The notes under the pieces were generated by a model. It saw nothing but the letters and a program-made list of their open reading frames with translations, made no database searches and was not told where the DNA came from. The translations under genes were made by a program, and so were the position numbers. Shown here piece after piece: positions 26,603-35,032 of a stretch of 64,000 nucleotides of DNA. The first letter of the stretch is position 1. The number at the start of each line of letters is the position of its first letter. Source of the DNA: Candidatus Methylophosphatis haderslevensis (lineage in GTDB: Bacteria; Pseudomonadota; Gammaproteobacteria; Burkholderiales; Rhodocyclaceae); contig JADJSA010000001.1 of assembly GCA_016711925.1 (NCBI GenBank), positions 62,001 through 126,000 on the forward strand, in the 5' to 3' direction.

Positions 26603-27663
26603 TTTCGCGGTGGATTATCGCCCGGCGCGGTCGCGACAGCCAGCCGCGGATTGCCCGCCAGCCGGATCGTCAGGCGCGTGCCCGCGCCCGGCCGGCTGTC
26701 GATGTCGAACTGCCCGCCGAGTGCCGCGACGCGTTCCGCGGCACCGAGCAGGCCGAGGCCGCGGTGCGACGCGGCGACCTCCATGCCGATGCCATCGTCC
26801 TGAACCGTCAATTGCACCCGGCCGTCCGCCAGTGCGGCCAGGCCGATGCGCACCTTCGCGGCGCGCGCATGGCGCATCACGTTGGACAATGCTTCCTGGG
26901 TCACGCGGTAGAGTGTGATGTTGGCCGCGTCGCCGAGATCGTCGAGCGCACCGTCGGAGTGGAACACGCAGGGAACGCCGCTGCGTTCCTCCCACGATTC
27001 GCACAGCTCCTGCAGCGCGGCCACCAGCCCAAGTTCGTCGAGGTTCGCCGGGCGCAGCCGCCGCAGCATGCCGCGCACCATCTCGTAAAGGGACTCGGCG
27101 ACCGTCGCGACACGGGTGGCGGCCGCGACCATGCCGGCGTGGTCGTCCGGCCGGCAGCGCTGGATGTACGCCGCCTCGACACGAATCGCGTTGCAGCTCT
27201 GGCCCAGTTCGTCGTGCAGTTCGCGCGCCAGGGCGCGGCGCTCGCTTTCCTGCAGCGCGATCAGTTGCTGGGCCAACTCGCGGTTGTGCAACAGGAGTTC
27301 GCCGACGCGCGCTTCGGCGGCGATCCGCTTGACGAGTTCCGCGCGTGCCTCGCGCCAGCGCCTGAAGGCAAACCAGCACAGCCCGGCGCCGAGGATCAGC
27401 AGGGCAAACGGCAGTTCGTCGGCTTGATAGGGCTCGAACGGCGAAATCCAGCGCGAGAAGGCTTCGTGGAGTTCCAGCCATGCTGCCAGCACGAACACCA
27501 CGGCGGCGCTGCACGCGACCAGCAGCAGGTCGGTCAGGGCGCTGGGTATTGCGGCGACGGCCCGTTTCCCGGCGGCGCTTTCGGTGACGGCGGATTCGGC
27601 TGTCACGAATATGCCCGGCGGAGCGTCGGCGAGGCTCGGTTCGTTTTGCGGGTCGCGTTTCAT
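26599..27663 (-). CDS. Sensor histidine kinase, HisKA_3 type
   Basis: 354 residues. Two membrane helices (about 43-63 and 84-101) frame a very short periplasmic loop of about 20 residues. A coiled-coil linker leads to the dimerisation helix with His150 in ALARELHDELGQ and an HATPase region with GLGLLGAAERVAALGG as the G2 box. Cognate to the overlapping NarL-type regulator. The short loop suggests sensing within the membrane or through a partner rather than a periplasmic ligand domain. The start at 27663 has only a weak ribosome site. Confidence 0.9.
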   Translation of the reverse strand: MKRDPQNEPSLADAPPGIFVTAESAVTESAAGKRAVAAIPSALTDLLLVACSAAVVFVLAAWLELHEAFSRWISPFEPYQADELPFALLILGAGLCWFAFRRWREARAELVKRIAAEARVGELLLHNRELAQQLIALQESERRALARELHDELGQSCNAIRVEAAYIQRCRPDDHAGMVAAATRVATVAESLYEMVRGMLRRLRPANLDELGLVAALQELCESWEERSGVPCVFHSDGALDDLGDAANITLYRVTQEALSNVMRHARAAKVRIGLAALADGRVQLTVQDDGIGMEVAASHRGLGLLGAAERVAALGGQFDIDSRPGAGTRLTIRLAGNPRLAVATAPGDNPPRK

Positions 27664-28004
27664 GCGAGGACTGGTAGCACCCGATCACGGGGAATGCGTA
27701 ATTTGTCGGATTGGAGATCAATGCAATTCGCGTTGACCACCGCACGACTCACGGGTCGATCTTACCGCTCCCCGGCAAGACCACGGGCTGTTTGTGCGGA
27801 AGCGGCCTGCGCAGGCTGTCCGGCCTTCTGGCGACGGCAGGTCGAGGGAAGGTGGAGCCTCGGCAGCGGCAGCGGTGTCCGGATCGAGGAATCCGGCGGC
27901 CGTGCGCTGCGCCTGCGACGTGAGCGCCCCCGGCGCGAGGCGCTCGGCCGGCCCGGCGGCACGCTTTGCGAAGCCGTGCGAAAGACCGTGCGTTCAGCGC
28001 CTGC
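27664..28004. other. Intergenic region between cytochrome and kinase genes
   Basis: 341 bases downstream of the tri-domain cytochrome gene and upstream of the kinase gene, all minus strand. It must contain the promoter of the kinase/regulator pair, but I could not place one. Overlapping frames here have no ribosome sites. Confidence 0.35.
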
Positions 28005-28976
28005 TCAAAGCGGAAGCGGGTGAAAGGTGCGGGAAATGTAGCCGACGATGGCGTCGATTTCCGGTGGCTTGAGCACACCGCCCCAGGCGGGCATCGATGT
28101 ATCGGGCAGGCCGTCGCGAATCCGCTGTGCAAGCTGGCGGCGGCTCATGCCCCGCATGAAGGCCGGGTCGGTCAGGTCGCGCGGATGCGGCTCCATGAAC
28201 CGGCCGATCCAGTTCTTGCCCGTCCCGTCTGCGCCGTGGCAGAACGCGCAGTTCTTCTGAAAGAGCGCTTCGCCCCGCCGTTCGAGGGCTGTCGCCCGGA
28301 GGAGCTTGGGCGCAATCTCGTGTTTCAGGTATGGGCTGGCGCCGCTAACCGCATCCACCGCCTTTGCGCTGTCGCCCGGCACGTAGAGATTGCGCGGGTA
28401 GGACAGCGGTCGCGCGTCCCAGGTCGGCCCGGAATCCTGCGTGCGGCCCCGGTCATGGCATGTCACGCAGGTTGAAAGGAACAGGGCTTTTCCCTGCCTC
28501 TGCTCGGCAGTCAGACGCTCGAACGGCGTGTCGAGTGCGATCTCGCCGGTCGCGAACGGGAACGCGGCGCGATGGCGTTGGTGCCCGTTCCAGCCGTTCT
28601 CGGCGGTGTGGTACTGCGTGTTGCGGGACATGCGGCGCATGAATTCTTCGCGAACGAAATCCACGGCGGCGGCTACCTCGTCCGGGTTGAGTATTCCGGC
28701 GAAGCCCTTCATTGCGGTGCCGGCGCGTCCGTCGGTCACCGCACGAACCATCGCATCGCGCGAGAGCGCATCCGGCGACGGGCGGGTGAAATCGCGCGGC
28801 GGCGGGGAGAGGTAGGTCGAGGCGAGTGTGCGGGCATCGCCGGAATAGCCGTGGCAGAAGTAGCCGCGAAAGTTGTAGCTGCGCCGCCCCAGTTCGTGGC
28901 TATCCGCGGCGCCCGTTCCGACGGCGACGGTCGCAAGGGCTGCGGCGATCGCGCAGCGAAAGAGCCATCGCGTCAT
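28005..28976 (-). CDS. Three-domain cytochrome c with one single-cysteine heme motif
   Basis: 323 residues: signal peptide (ends GTGAADS), then three class I cytochrome c modules. Modules 2 and 3 have normal CVTCH and CAFCH sites. Module 1 reads GYFCHG, where the first Cys of CxxCH is Gly, so at most one thioether bond can form or the heme is lost. Each module keeps a distal Met candidate (for example SMPAWGG in module 3). It overlaps the diheme cytochrome gene upstream by ATGA, forming a two-gene unit divergent from the main cytochrome block. A soluble or loosely bound periplasmic electron carrier is likely. Confidence 0.88.
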   Translation of the reverse strand: MTRWLFRCAIAAALATVAVGTGAADSHELGRRSYNFRGYFCHGYSGDARTLASTYLSPPPRDFTRPSPDALSRDAMVRAVTDGRAGTAMKGFAGILNPDEVAAAVDFVREEFMRRMSRNTQYHTAENGWNGHQRHRAAFPFATGEIALDTPFERLTAEQRQGKALFLSTCVTCHDRGRTQDSGPTWDARPLSYPRNLYVPGDSAKAVDAVSGASPYLKHEIAPKLLRATALERRGEALFQKNCAFCHGADGTGKNWIGRFMEPHPRDLTDPAFMRGMSRRQLAQRIRDGLPDTSMPAWGGVLKPPEIDAIVGYISRTFHPLPL

Positions 28977-29803
28977 TGTCTGGCGGCGACTGTCTTACCC
29001 TGTACGAATTGGCGGAACACGTACTCGGCGACATCGGCGATTTCCTGTTCGCTGAGCACCTTGCTCCACGCCGGCATCTCGGTACCGGTTTTTCCCATGG
29101 CGATGGCGGCGTAGAGCGCCGGGCGATTGAAACTCGTGCGCGACGATGCGTCGAGGAAATTGCGCGGCCTGGGGCGGATGAAATACGCGCGGGGCCCGTC
29201 TCCATCCCCCTTCAGGCCATGACAGGTGGCGCAGTTCTTCGCATAGAACCGTTCTCCCCGCGCGGTCATTCCGGTCAGGCTGTTCGGCAGCGGGAGAGAC
29301 ATGTCGGATTTGACCGGCGCCGGGGCGGGCGCTGCGGTCAAGGGCGCAGCGGAATCGCGTTCGCGCCCGCCGTGGGCGTTGGTGCCGGAAATTGCAGCGG
29401 CGGCAGGCGGCGTCGTGGCGCCCGCTGCGGCCTGGCCTTCGACGAAGGCATGTCGAATGTAATCGACTACTGAAGCGATCTCGCGTTCGTTGAGCTGAGT
29501 CTTCCATGCCGTCATTGCGGTAGCGGCCTTTCCGTTGGCCACGATCGAGATCATGTAGTCGCGCGTGAGCCCCTGCGCGGTCGTGAAATCCCGCGGCGGC
29601 GGCACCAGGCTGTTGCGGGCACGCGAGCGGCCGTCACCTCGGTCGCCGTGGCATACCGAACAGTAGTTGTGGTAGATGACGTCCGGCTTGATCTCGCCCC
29701 CCTTGGCCGGACGCTCGCCGGCATCGGCGGCGGCAACGAAGTGCGAAGCCAGCGCGACAGCGACAAGTTGAATTGCATAGCGGATGTGTTTGTTGCCGGT
29801 CAC
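28973..29803 (-). CDS. Diheme cytochrome c
   Basis: 276 residues from a GTG at 29803 that is preceded by GAGGAGG at ideal distance (the frame extends to an ATG at 29902 without one). Signal peptide, then two class I modules with CSVCH and CATCH and distal Met candidates in AMTAWK and EMPAWS, linked by an Ala/Pro-rich hinge. Shares PPPRDFT and MPAWS segments with the neighbouring cytochrome, so the modules are related. First gene of the minus-strand pair; divergent from the c5-like gene at 30011. Confidence 0.88.
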   Translation of the reverse strand: MTGNKHIRYAIQLVAVALASHFVAAADAGERPAKGGEIKPDVIYHNYCSVCHGDRGDGRSRARNSLVPPPRDFTTAQGLTRDYMISIVANGKAATAMTAWKTQLNEREIASVVDYIRHAFVEGQAAAGATTPPAAAAISGTNAHGGRERDSAAPLTAAPAPAPVKSDMSLPLPNSLTGMTARGERFYAKNCATCHGLKGDGDGPRAYFIRPRPRNFLDASSRTSFNRPALYAAIAMGKTGTEMPAWSKVLSEQEIADVAEYVFRQFVQGKTVAARQ

Positions 29804-29896
29804 CGAAAAGCCTCCTCGGGCAAGAATGGTTGCCGCGTTACCGGCATCCGATGCAATTTCCGCACCGTGGGAATCTGTCGCGGCGAAAAGTGGGTC

Positions 29897-29911
29897 CGGC
29901 ATGCGGGTTGC
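29897..29911 (+). promoter_or_regulatory. Sigma-54-like promoter upstream of the c5-type cytochrome
   Basis: CGGCATGCGGGTTGC matches the sigma-54 consensus TGGCACGNNNNTTGC at 9 of 11 fixed positions, with the GG-N10-GC spacing kept. It lies 100 bases before ATG 30011. An NtrC-type activator is encoded in the same island. Confidence 0.45.
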
Positions 29912-30010
29912 TTAAGCCTTGCTCGACGTGGCCCTGGCCGGCGGGATTGAATGTCCGGTCCCGATTGCGGCCGGCAACCCAGTATGCGTTTGCTTCCGAT
30001 GGAGATCGAG

Positions 30011-30322
30011 ATGGTGAAGATGGTTGCCCTGCTCCTGCTCTATTGCGCCTTCTTTGCGCCGGCGCCAGCATCGGCGGCAGCGCCCGACGGCAAGGCGGTC
30101 TATTCGCAGACTTGCGCCGCCTGTCATGCCAATGGGGTGGCCAATGCGCCCAAGCTGGCCGACCGGACGGCCTGGGAAACCAGGGTCAAGGCGGGGAAGG
30201 ATTTGCTGGTCGCATCGGTACTCAAAGGAAAGGGTGCAATGCCGCCCAAGGGCGGCAATGCGTCGCTCTCTGAAGAGGATGTGCGCGCGGCGGTCGATTA
30301 CATTGTTGCGCACACTCGCTGA
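30011..30322 (+). CDS. Monoheme cytochrome c5-like protein
   Basis: 103 residues with signal peptide (MVKMVALLLLYCAFFAPAPA) and one heme site CAACHANG; GAMPPKGGN supplies the likely axial Met, and the layout matches the small cytochrome c5 (CytC5/CycB) family. ATG 30011 has GGAG at proper spacing; the frame from 29951 is a spurious extension. First plus-strand gene of the electron-transfer island. The same domain recurs at the N-terminus of the 37636 gene. Confidence 0.88.
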   Translation: MVKMVALLLLYCAFFAPAPASAAAPDGKAVYSQTCAACHANGVANAPKLADRTAWETRVKAGKDLLVASVLKGKGAMPPKGGNASLSEEDVRAAVDYIVAHTR

Positions 30323-30446
30323 GCCATCCGCGCGATCTGCGCGCTAGGGATCGACGCTTCCGGGAGGACGGTTTACTGTTTTTGGGAAGGAGGTCGTTTG
30401 CGCCGTCTTGCCTGCGTGACCTTCTCCCGGTAGGCGAGGACACTCG

Positions 30447-31172
30447 ATGCGATTGCTATTGGCAATTATCGTTTGCGCTGGGATGTGGTCATGGCGCGAC
30501 GCCTCATCGGCCGATGTGCGATCGACGCCGCACAACATGATGCGCGGCAGCGCGTTCAACGCTTCTAGCGCCGACGCAGGTGAGGTCTGCGTGTTCTGCC
30601 ATACGCCGAGAATCGGCGAGGCGGAAGTCGGCCAGCTACCGCTTTGGCAGCGCAGCATCAATGGCTTGAGTACCTATCCGACCTACGACGATATCGGCAG
30701 ATCCGGCACCAGCGGAAGTACGGCGGTGGGCTCACAGTCGCTGGCCTGCCTATCCTGCCACGATTCGAACCAGGCGTTCTCGGTCACGCGATCGCCGATG
30801 GAGCATCCCTACGGTGTGCCGTATCGCGGATCGTTTCCGTCGGCTACCGGGCAACTGGTTACACTGCAGCGCAGTAGCGCGCGCGGCAATGCCCTGATCG
30901 ATCCGGATCGCCCCGAGCACTTGAGCGGGTTTCGCCCGGCTTACCGTGGAGTGATCGACGACAGGCCGGTCTGGTGGGCGTCATCGAGCGGCAGTTCGGC
31001 CCGGCGCGGACGCGGCGACCTGCCCCTGTACGGGCGGATCGATAGAGATGCCGGCGTGCCGGTGCCCCACATCGAGTGCGCCACCTGCCATGATCCGCAC
31101 AGCCCGAATCGCATGTTTCTGCGCGGGAGCGCCGCGTCCGGCGAGCTGTGCCTGACTTGTCACAACAACTGA
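30447..31172 (+). CDS. Tetraheme secreted cytochrome c, OmcE-like layout
   Basis: 241 residues, signal peptide, four heme sites in the order CVFCHTP, CLSCHDS, CATCHDPH and CLTCHNN. Motif order and the STPHNMM start resemble the protein at 32674 and the first quarter of the 11-heme protein at 43814. This pattern (TxHN near the mature N-terminus, CVFCHTP, CLSCHD, CxxCHDPH, CLxCH) is what I associate with OmcE-type filament-forming cytochromes. A His in MEHPYG corresponds to the DHPI His of the paralogue. GAGG lies upstream of the ATG. Confidence 0.8.
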   Translation: MRLLLAIIVCAGMWSWRDASSADVRSTPHNMMRGSAFNASSADAGEVCVFCHTPRIGEAEVGQLPLWQRSINGLSTYPTYDDIGRSGTSGSTAVGSQSLACLSCHDSNQAFSVTRSPMEHPYGVPYRGSFPSATGQLVTLQRSSARGNALIDPDRPEHLSGFRPAYRGVIDDRPVWWASSSGSSARRGRGDLPLYGRIDRDAGVPVPHIECATCHDPHSPNRMFLRGSAASGELCLTCHNN

Positions 31173-31213
31173 GTGTGAACACATCCTGGCGGCGGCTGAA
31201 TCGTCTCTCGCGT

Positions 31214-31228
31214 GGGAACGCAAGTTGC
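31214..31228 (+). promoter_or_regulatory. Sigma-54-like promoter upstream of the NHL lipoprotein gene
   Basis: GGGAACGCAAGTTGC matches TGGCACGNNNNTTGC at 9 of 11 fixed positions with correct GG-N10-GC spacing. It sits 26 bases before ATG 31255, leaving room for a start site near 31240 and the GGGAGGG ribosome site. Confidence 0.5.
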
Positions 31229-31254
31229 CTGTACGCGGGACGGGAGGGATCGAA

Positions 31255-32379
31255 ATGAAGTCGATGTTCATCGGGTCGCGCACGGGCATGGGCCTGCTGT
31301 GGGCGGCGATCATGTCGGTGATGCTCGGCGCCTGTGCAGAGCTTCAGAGCCCCACGGATGCAAGGAGCAGCGCGCCGCTGCTGTTTCCACCGCCGCCCGA
31401 TCAACCGCGTTTTGCTTACGAGCGCACCATCTACAGCGCAGCCGACGTAGTGCCGGATTCGGGCGATTCCGCCCTGCGCCGACTGGTGACCGGCGAGTCG
31501 CGCTCCGGCGAAGGCCTGGCGAAGCCCTATGCGATCGCGGTACACAAGGGCCGCATCTTCGTGTCCGATTCCGCGGAGCGATTCGTCAAGGTGTTCGACT
31601 GGCCGCAGGGGCGGTTCTTCCGCATCGGCGAGGACGACCCCGGCCGGCTATTGAAACCGCTCGGCATCGACATCGATCAGAACGGCAACCTGTTCGTCGC
31701 CGATGCGACGCTGCGGGCGGTCCTGGTCTACAACCGCGATGGCAAGTACCTGCGCAAGATCGGCGGCGAGAACATGTTCGATCGGTTGTCCAGCGTCACG
31801 GTTGATCCAAACGGGGCGCGGATATACGTCGTCGATATCGGCGGAGTGCAATCCGAGAACCACCGGGTCAGGGTTTTCGACACGCTGTCGGGCAAGCATC
31901 TGTTCGATTTCGGACGTCGCGGCAAGGAACCGGGCGAATTCAATCTGCCGCGCGACATCGCGATCGGGAAAGGGGGGCAACTCTATGTTGTCGATGGCGG
32001 GAATTTTCGGGTGCAGGTCTTCGGTCACGACGGAGCGTATCGCAACGCGTTTGGCACGGTCGGGCGGCAGACCGGAAACTTCGCCCGGCCGAAGGAGATC
32101 GCTACCGATCAGGACGGTAATGTCTACGTGGCCGATGCGGCGTTCGGCAATTTCCAGGTGTTCAGCGCCGACGGGGACATGCTGATGTTCATCGGCAGTC
32201 GCTCCGAAGTCGATGGACCCGCCCGCTACATGCTTCCATCGGGCATCTTCGTGGACGAAGACGGGCGCATTTACTTTGTCGACCAGTGGTTCCGCAAGAT
32301 CGATGTCTATCGACCGGTTGCGCTCAAGCCGGAAGAGGGTTACCTCGGCAAGCGCCAGCCTGCCCCAGCCGCCCGCTGA
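31255..32379 (+). CDS. NHL-repeat beta-propeller lipoprotein
   Basis: 374 residues. The signal ends in a lipobox-like VMLGACAEL, so Cys is probably lipidated. About six NHL repeats follow, with the typical pattern of RPxGIxID-DGNLFVAD and VRVFD-GKxLFDFG; RRGKEPGEFNLPRDIA is a textbook NHL turn. Two more NHL proteins occur at 41684 and 42733. In bacterial multiheme-cytochrome clusters such propellers are frequent and are thought to assist assembly or dock cytochromes; no enzymatic motif is seen. ATG 31255 has GGGAGGG upstream. Confidence 0.85.
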   Translation: MKSMFIGSRTGMGLLWAAIMSVMLGACAELQSPTDARSSAPLLFPPPPDQPRFAYERTIYSAADVVPDSGDSALRRLVTGESRSGEGLAKPYAIAVHKGRIFVSDSAERFVKVFDWPQGRFFRIGEDDPGRLLKPLGIDIDQNGNLFVADATLRAVLVYNRDGKYLRKIGGENMFDRLSSVTVDPNGARIYVVDIGGVQSENHRVRVFDTLSGKHLFDFGRRGKEPGEFNLPRDIAIGKGGQLYVVDGGNFRVQVFGHDGAYRNAFGTVGRQTGNFARPKEIATDQDGNVYVADAAFGNFQVFSADGDMLMFIGSRSEVDGPARYMLPSGIFVDEDGRIYFVDQWFRKIDVYRPVALKPEEGYLGKRQPAPAAR

Positions 32380-32567
32380 GGCTCGCTGGGCGCGGCGCAT
32401 TCCCGCCGGCCGGAAGGCGGGTTTCCCGCCGCTTGGAAGCGAGCTTCCCCGAAAACTGGAAATCCCCTGGATTGGCAGTTCTGCTTCAATTGTCCCGCAA
32501 ATGGGAATCATCGTGAAAACAATGTTTTGCAGTTTCCGAGGGACGCCTGGGAGATTCGTCTGGCCAT

Positions 32568-32582
32568 AGGCATGCAACCTGC
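32568..32582 (+). promoter_or_regulatory. Weaker sigma-54-like site before the tetraheme gene
   Basis: AGGCATGCAACCTGC matches the sigma-54 consensus at 8 of 11 fixed positions, and seven of its first eight bases match the 29897 site (AGGCATGC versus CGGCATGC). It is in the 294-base gap before ATG 32674. Confidence 0.35.
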
Positions 32583-32673
32583 AGGTGACCTTGCATGCGC
32601 CGGGCTGCGGAACGTGTGTTGTTCATCGGCCGCCGGCGCCGGGTGCGTCTTTTCTCGACCAAAGGGGGGGCAA

Positions 32674-33588
32674 ATGCTCAGGGCAAGCGAGAGTTTGAGA
32701 AGGTTGATTGGAGCCGTCGCGGCGGGGGCGTTGATGCTCGGAGCCGGTGCGGCGTTCGCCGGGATCTCGGCCACCAAGCACAACCTCGGTACGACGGGTG
32801 CAGCGGGGCAAAACAAGTCCGGTGGCACCGAAGAGATCTGTGTCTTCTGTCATACGCCGCACGGGGCCGACACCAGCGCACAGGCGCCGTTGTGGAACAA
32901 GAATCTCAGCAGCCTGGGTGGTACAGGAGCCAACGCCTATCAGCTCTACCAATCTTCGACGATGGATGCGGCACGGGCCAACGACGGCAATGGCGGCGGC
33001 GCAATCGGTTCGGTCTCGTTGGCCTGCCTGTCCTGCCACGACGGCACCCAGGCGATGGACAACATCATCAACGCCCCGGGTTCCGGCGGCTACGATGTCA
33101 CGGGTGGCGGCCCGACCGGCCGCACCGGTACCGGCCCAGCCGGATCGTGGGCCTGGACCGGGCCGACCGTATCGACCGAAGGCCTGATGCAGGACGGGGC
33201 CGGTGGACCGAACGTAGCGCTGATCGGCACCGACCTGCGCAACGACCATCCCATCGGCATCCAGTATTGCGGCGGCGGCATAACAGGGACTGCCACGGCC
33301 GGTTGCAAGGACGGCGACTTCTGGGGCGGCGGCGCGAACAATGGTCGCCTGCGCAACGCAACCATCAACACGCAGAACGTGTGGTGGGTCGACACCGAGG
33401 CGACCACAGGCAACAACCTGCGCAACAAGACCGATATGATCCTTTACACGCGCAACTTCAGCGACAACACCACGGGTCCCTCGGTTGAGTGCGCCAGCTG
33501 CCACGATCCACACACCTCGGATGCCCCGACCTTCCTGCGGGTGAGCAATGCCGGTAGCGCGGTCTGCCTGTCGTGTCATGTGAAGTAG
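32674..33588 (+). CDS. Tetraheme OmcE-like cytochrome, candidate nanowire subunit
   Basis: 304 residues. Signal peptide ends AAFAG; the mature start GISATKHNLGTTGAAG carries the conserved TKHN. Heme sites: CVFCHTPHG, CLSCHDGT, CASCHDPH, CLSCHVK. Non-motif His in RNDHPIG and others can serve as distal or cross-subunit ligands. The order and flanking residues fit the OmcE class of tetraheme cytochromes, known in Geobacter to polymerise into extracellular filaments; polymerisation here is inferred. Insertions rich in Gly, Asn and Thr (about 135-235) are longer than expected and would lie on the surface. ATG 32674 follows a G-rich ribosome site; a prolyl isomerase gene follows. Confidence 0.82.
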   Translation: MLRASESLRRLIGAVAAGALMLGAGAAFAGISATKHNLGTTGAAGQNKSGGTEEICVFCHTPHGADTSAQAPLWNKNLSSLGGTGANAYQLYQSSTMDAARANDGNGGGAIGSVSLACLSCHDGTQAMDNIINAPGSGGYDVTGGGPTGRTGTGPAGSWAWTGPTVSTEGLMQDGAGGPNVALIGTDLRNDHPIGIQYCGGGITGTATAGCKDGDFWGGGANNGRLRNATINTQNVWWVDTEATTGNNLRNKTDMILYTRNFSDNTTGPSVECASCHDPHTSDAPTFLRVSNAGSAVCLSCHVK

Positions 33589-33676
33589 GACAAGCGCCGA
33601 GATCTCACAATCGATGTAGACGGCGGGTCGAGTGCTTCTGGCGCCCGGCCCGCCGTTGTTTCCGGAGCAACCGACG

Positions 33677-34672
33677 ATGAAGAAGTATCTGTTGAGGGGG
33701 CTGCTCGCTTGGGCGGTCTTTCCCGGCTTGGCGTGCCATGCTGCGCAGTCATCGGTCGAAGTGCCGGCAGCGCCGGTGTTTGCCACCGTCGGCAAGAAGG
33801 TGATCACCGCGCAGGAATACGAGAACTCAGTCAACGCCGCAGCACGCCAGAAGTTCTATCACGGCAAGCCACCGGACGCGGAAGTCGACGCCCTGTTCCG
33901 CGAGATCGGGAACAAGTTGATCGAACGGATTCTCCTGGCAGACGAAGCCGCGCGCCGCCATATCAGGCCGGATGCGAAAAAGATTGCGGAAACGATTGCC
34001 GGCTACGAGGCCCGCTACAAGGACAGCGCGCAGTGGAAACAGAATCGAGAACGCCTGTTGCCCGGTTTGCGCGAGAAGCTCGAGCAGCACGATGTCATCG
34101 ATCAACTGGAGGCTACGGTGCGCAAACAGCCGAAGCCCACCGTGGCCGAGGCGCGCGCTTACCATGAATCGCACCCTGACGCATTCACCGAACCGGAGAA
34201 AATACACCTGTCCCTGATATTGCTGAAGGTCGATCCGTCCTCGCCCAAACTGGCATGGGACAAGGCGGACGAGGAAGCGCGCCAGATCGCGGGAAGACTG
34301 AAAAAGGGAGCCGACTTCGCCGAACTTGCCAGGCTGCACTCGGGCGACGACTCGTCGCAGAGGGGCGGTGATCTCGGCTATCTGCACCGCGGCATGCTGC
34401 CGGAGAACCTGCAGGACAAAGTGGACCAGCTAACCCCGGGCAGTTTGTCCGAGCCGATCCGCATGCTCGAGGGAGTCGGCCTGTTTCGCCTTTTGGATCG
34501 CAAGCCTGCGTTGAAACGGCGGTTCGAAGATGTCGCGGAGCGCGCCGGGGACTTGCTGGCGCGCGAACGCAGCGAAACGGCATGGAAGAACTTCACTGCA
34601 GGCCTTCGCAAACATGCGCAGGTGGAAATCGATACCAAGCGCTATCCGAAACTCGCCGCGTCGGCGCCGTAG
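33677..34672 (+). CDS. Periplasmic parvulin-type peptidyl-prolyl isomerase
   Basis: 331 residues, signal peptide, a SurA/PrsA-like helical chaperone region (about 40-165), then a parvulin domain with HLSLILLKVD and SGDDSSQRGGDLGYLHRGML. Catalyses proline isomerisation and chaperones exported proteins. It directly follows the OmcE-like gene; prolyl isomerases are recurrent neighbours of filament-type cytochromes, which suggests a dedicated folding factor. ATG 33677 has CGGAG at 11-15 bases; the longer frame from 33632 is unlikely. Confidence 0.88.
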   Translation: MKKYLLRGLLAWAVFPGLACHAAQSSVEVPAAPVFATVGKKVITAQEYENSVNAAARQKFYHGKPPDAEVDALFREIGNKLIERILLADEAARRHIRPDAKKIAETIAGYEARYKDSAQWKQNRERLLPGLREKLEQHDVIDQLEATVRKQPKPTVAEARAYHESHPDAFTEPEKIHLSLILLKVDPSSPKLAWDKADEEARQIAGRLKKGADFAELARLHSGDDSSQRGGDLGYLHRGMLPENLQDKVDQLTPGSLSEPIRMLEGVGLFRLLDRKPALKRRFEDVAERAGDLLARERSETAWKNFTAGLRKHAQVEIDTKRYPKLAASAP

Positions 34673-35032
34673 CCCGGCCTCTCCACTGGCGCCGAACGGC
34701 ATATCGCCGCTTGGATGTCGATCCGCTTCCGCACGCGGAGAGTGAGGCTGCGGCCGCAGTTTGTCGCGCAATTGGCGCGACGACAGGCGCGCGCGCAAAG
34801 CGAGCGTGGGGATCGCGGCATTGCGCGACGACACCTGAAATTGACAACTCGCGCGGCATAGTGTCTGGTTGCGGTGAGCCTGCTTCACATGCGCAGGCGC
34901 GTCGCGAAAATCCCGAGGTGCATGGGACCGCGGATCCGTCCGCCACTCGCATCGGTTGGTGCCAGGCGGGCAATGCCGGAGGCATTGTGACCGCAGTCGC
35001 CGAACGGGCTTGCCGACGGCAGGAAACTTGCC
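34673..35032. other. Intergenic region before the beta-barrel gene
   Basis: 360 bases with no credible gene. At its 3' end (35017-35031) CGGCAGGAAACTTGC matches the sigma-54 consensus at 9 of 11 fixed positions. A start site about 12 bases further would fall inside the first codons assigned to the next gene, so either the site is chance or that gene starts at the GTG at 35045. Confidence 0.35.
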
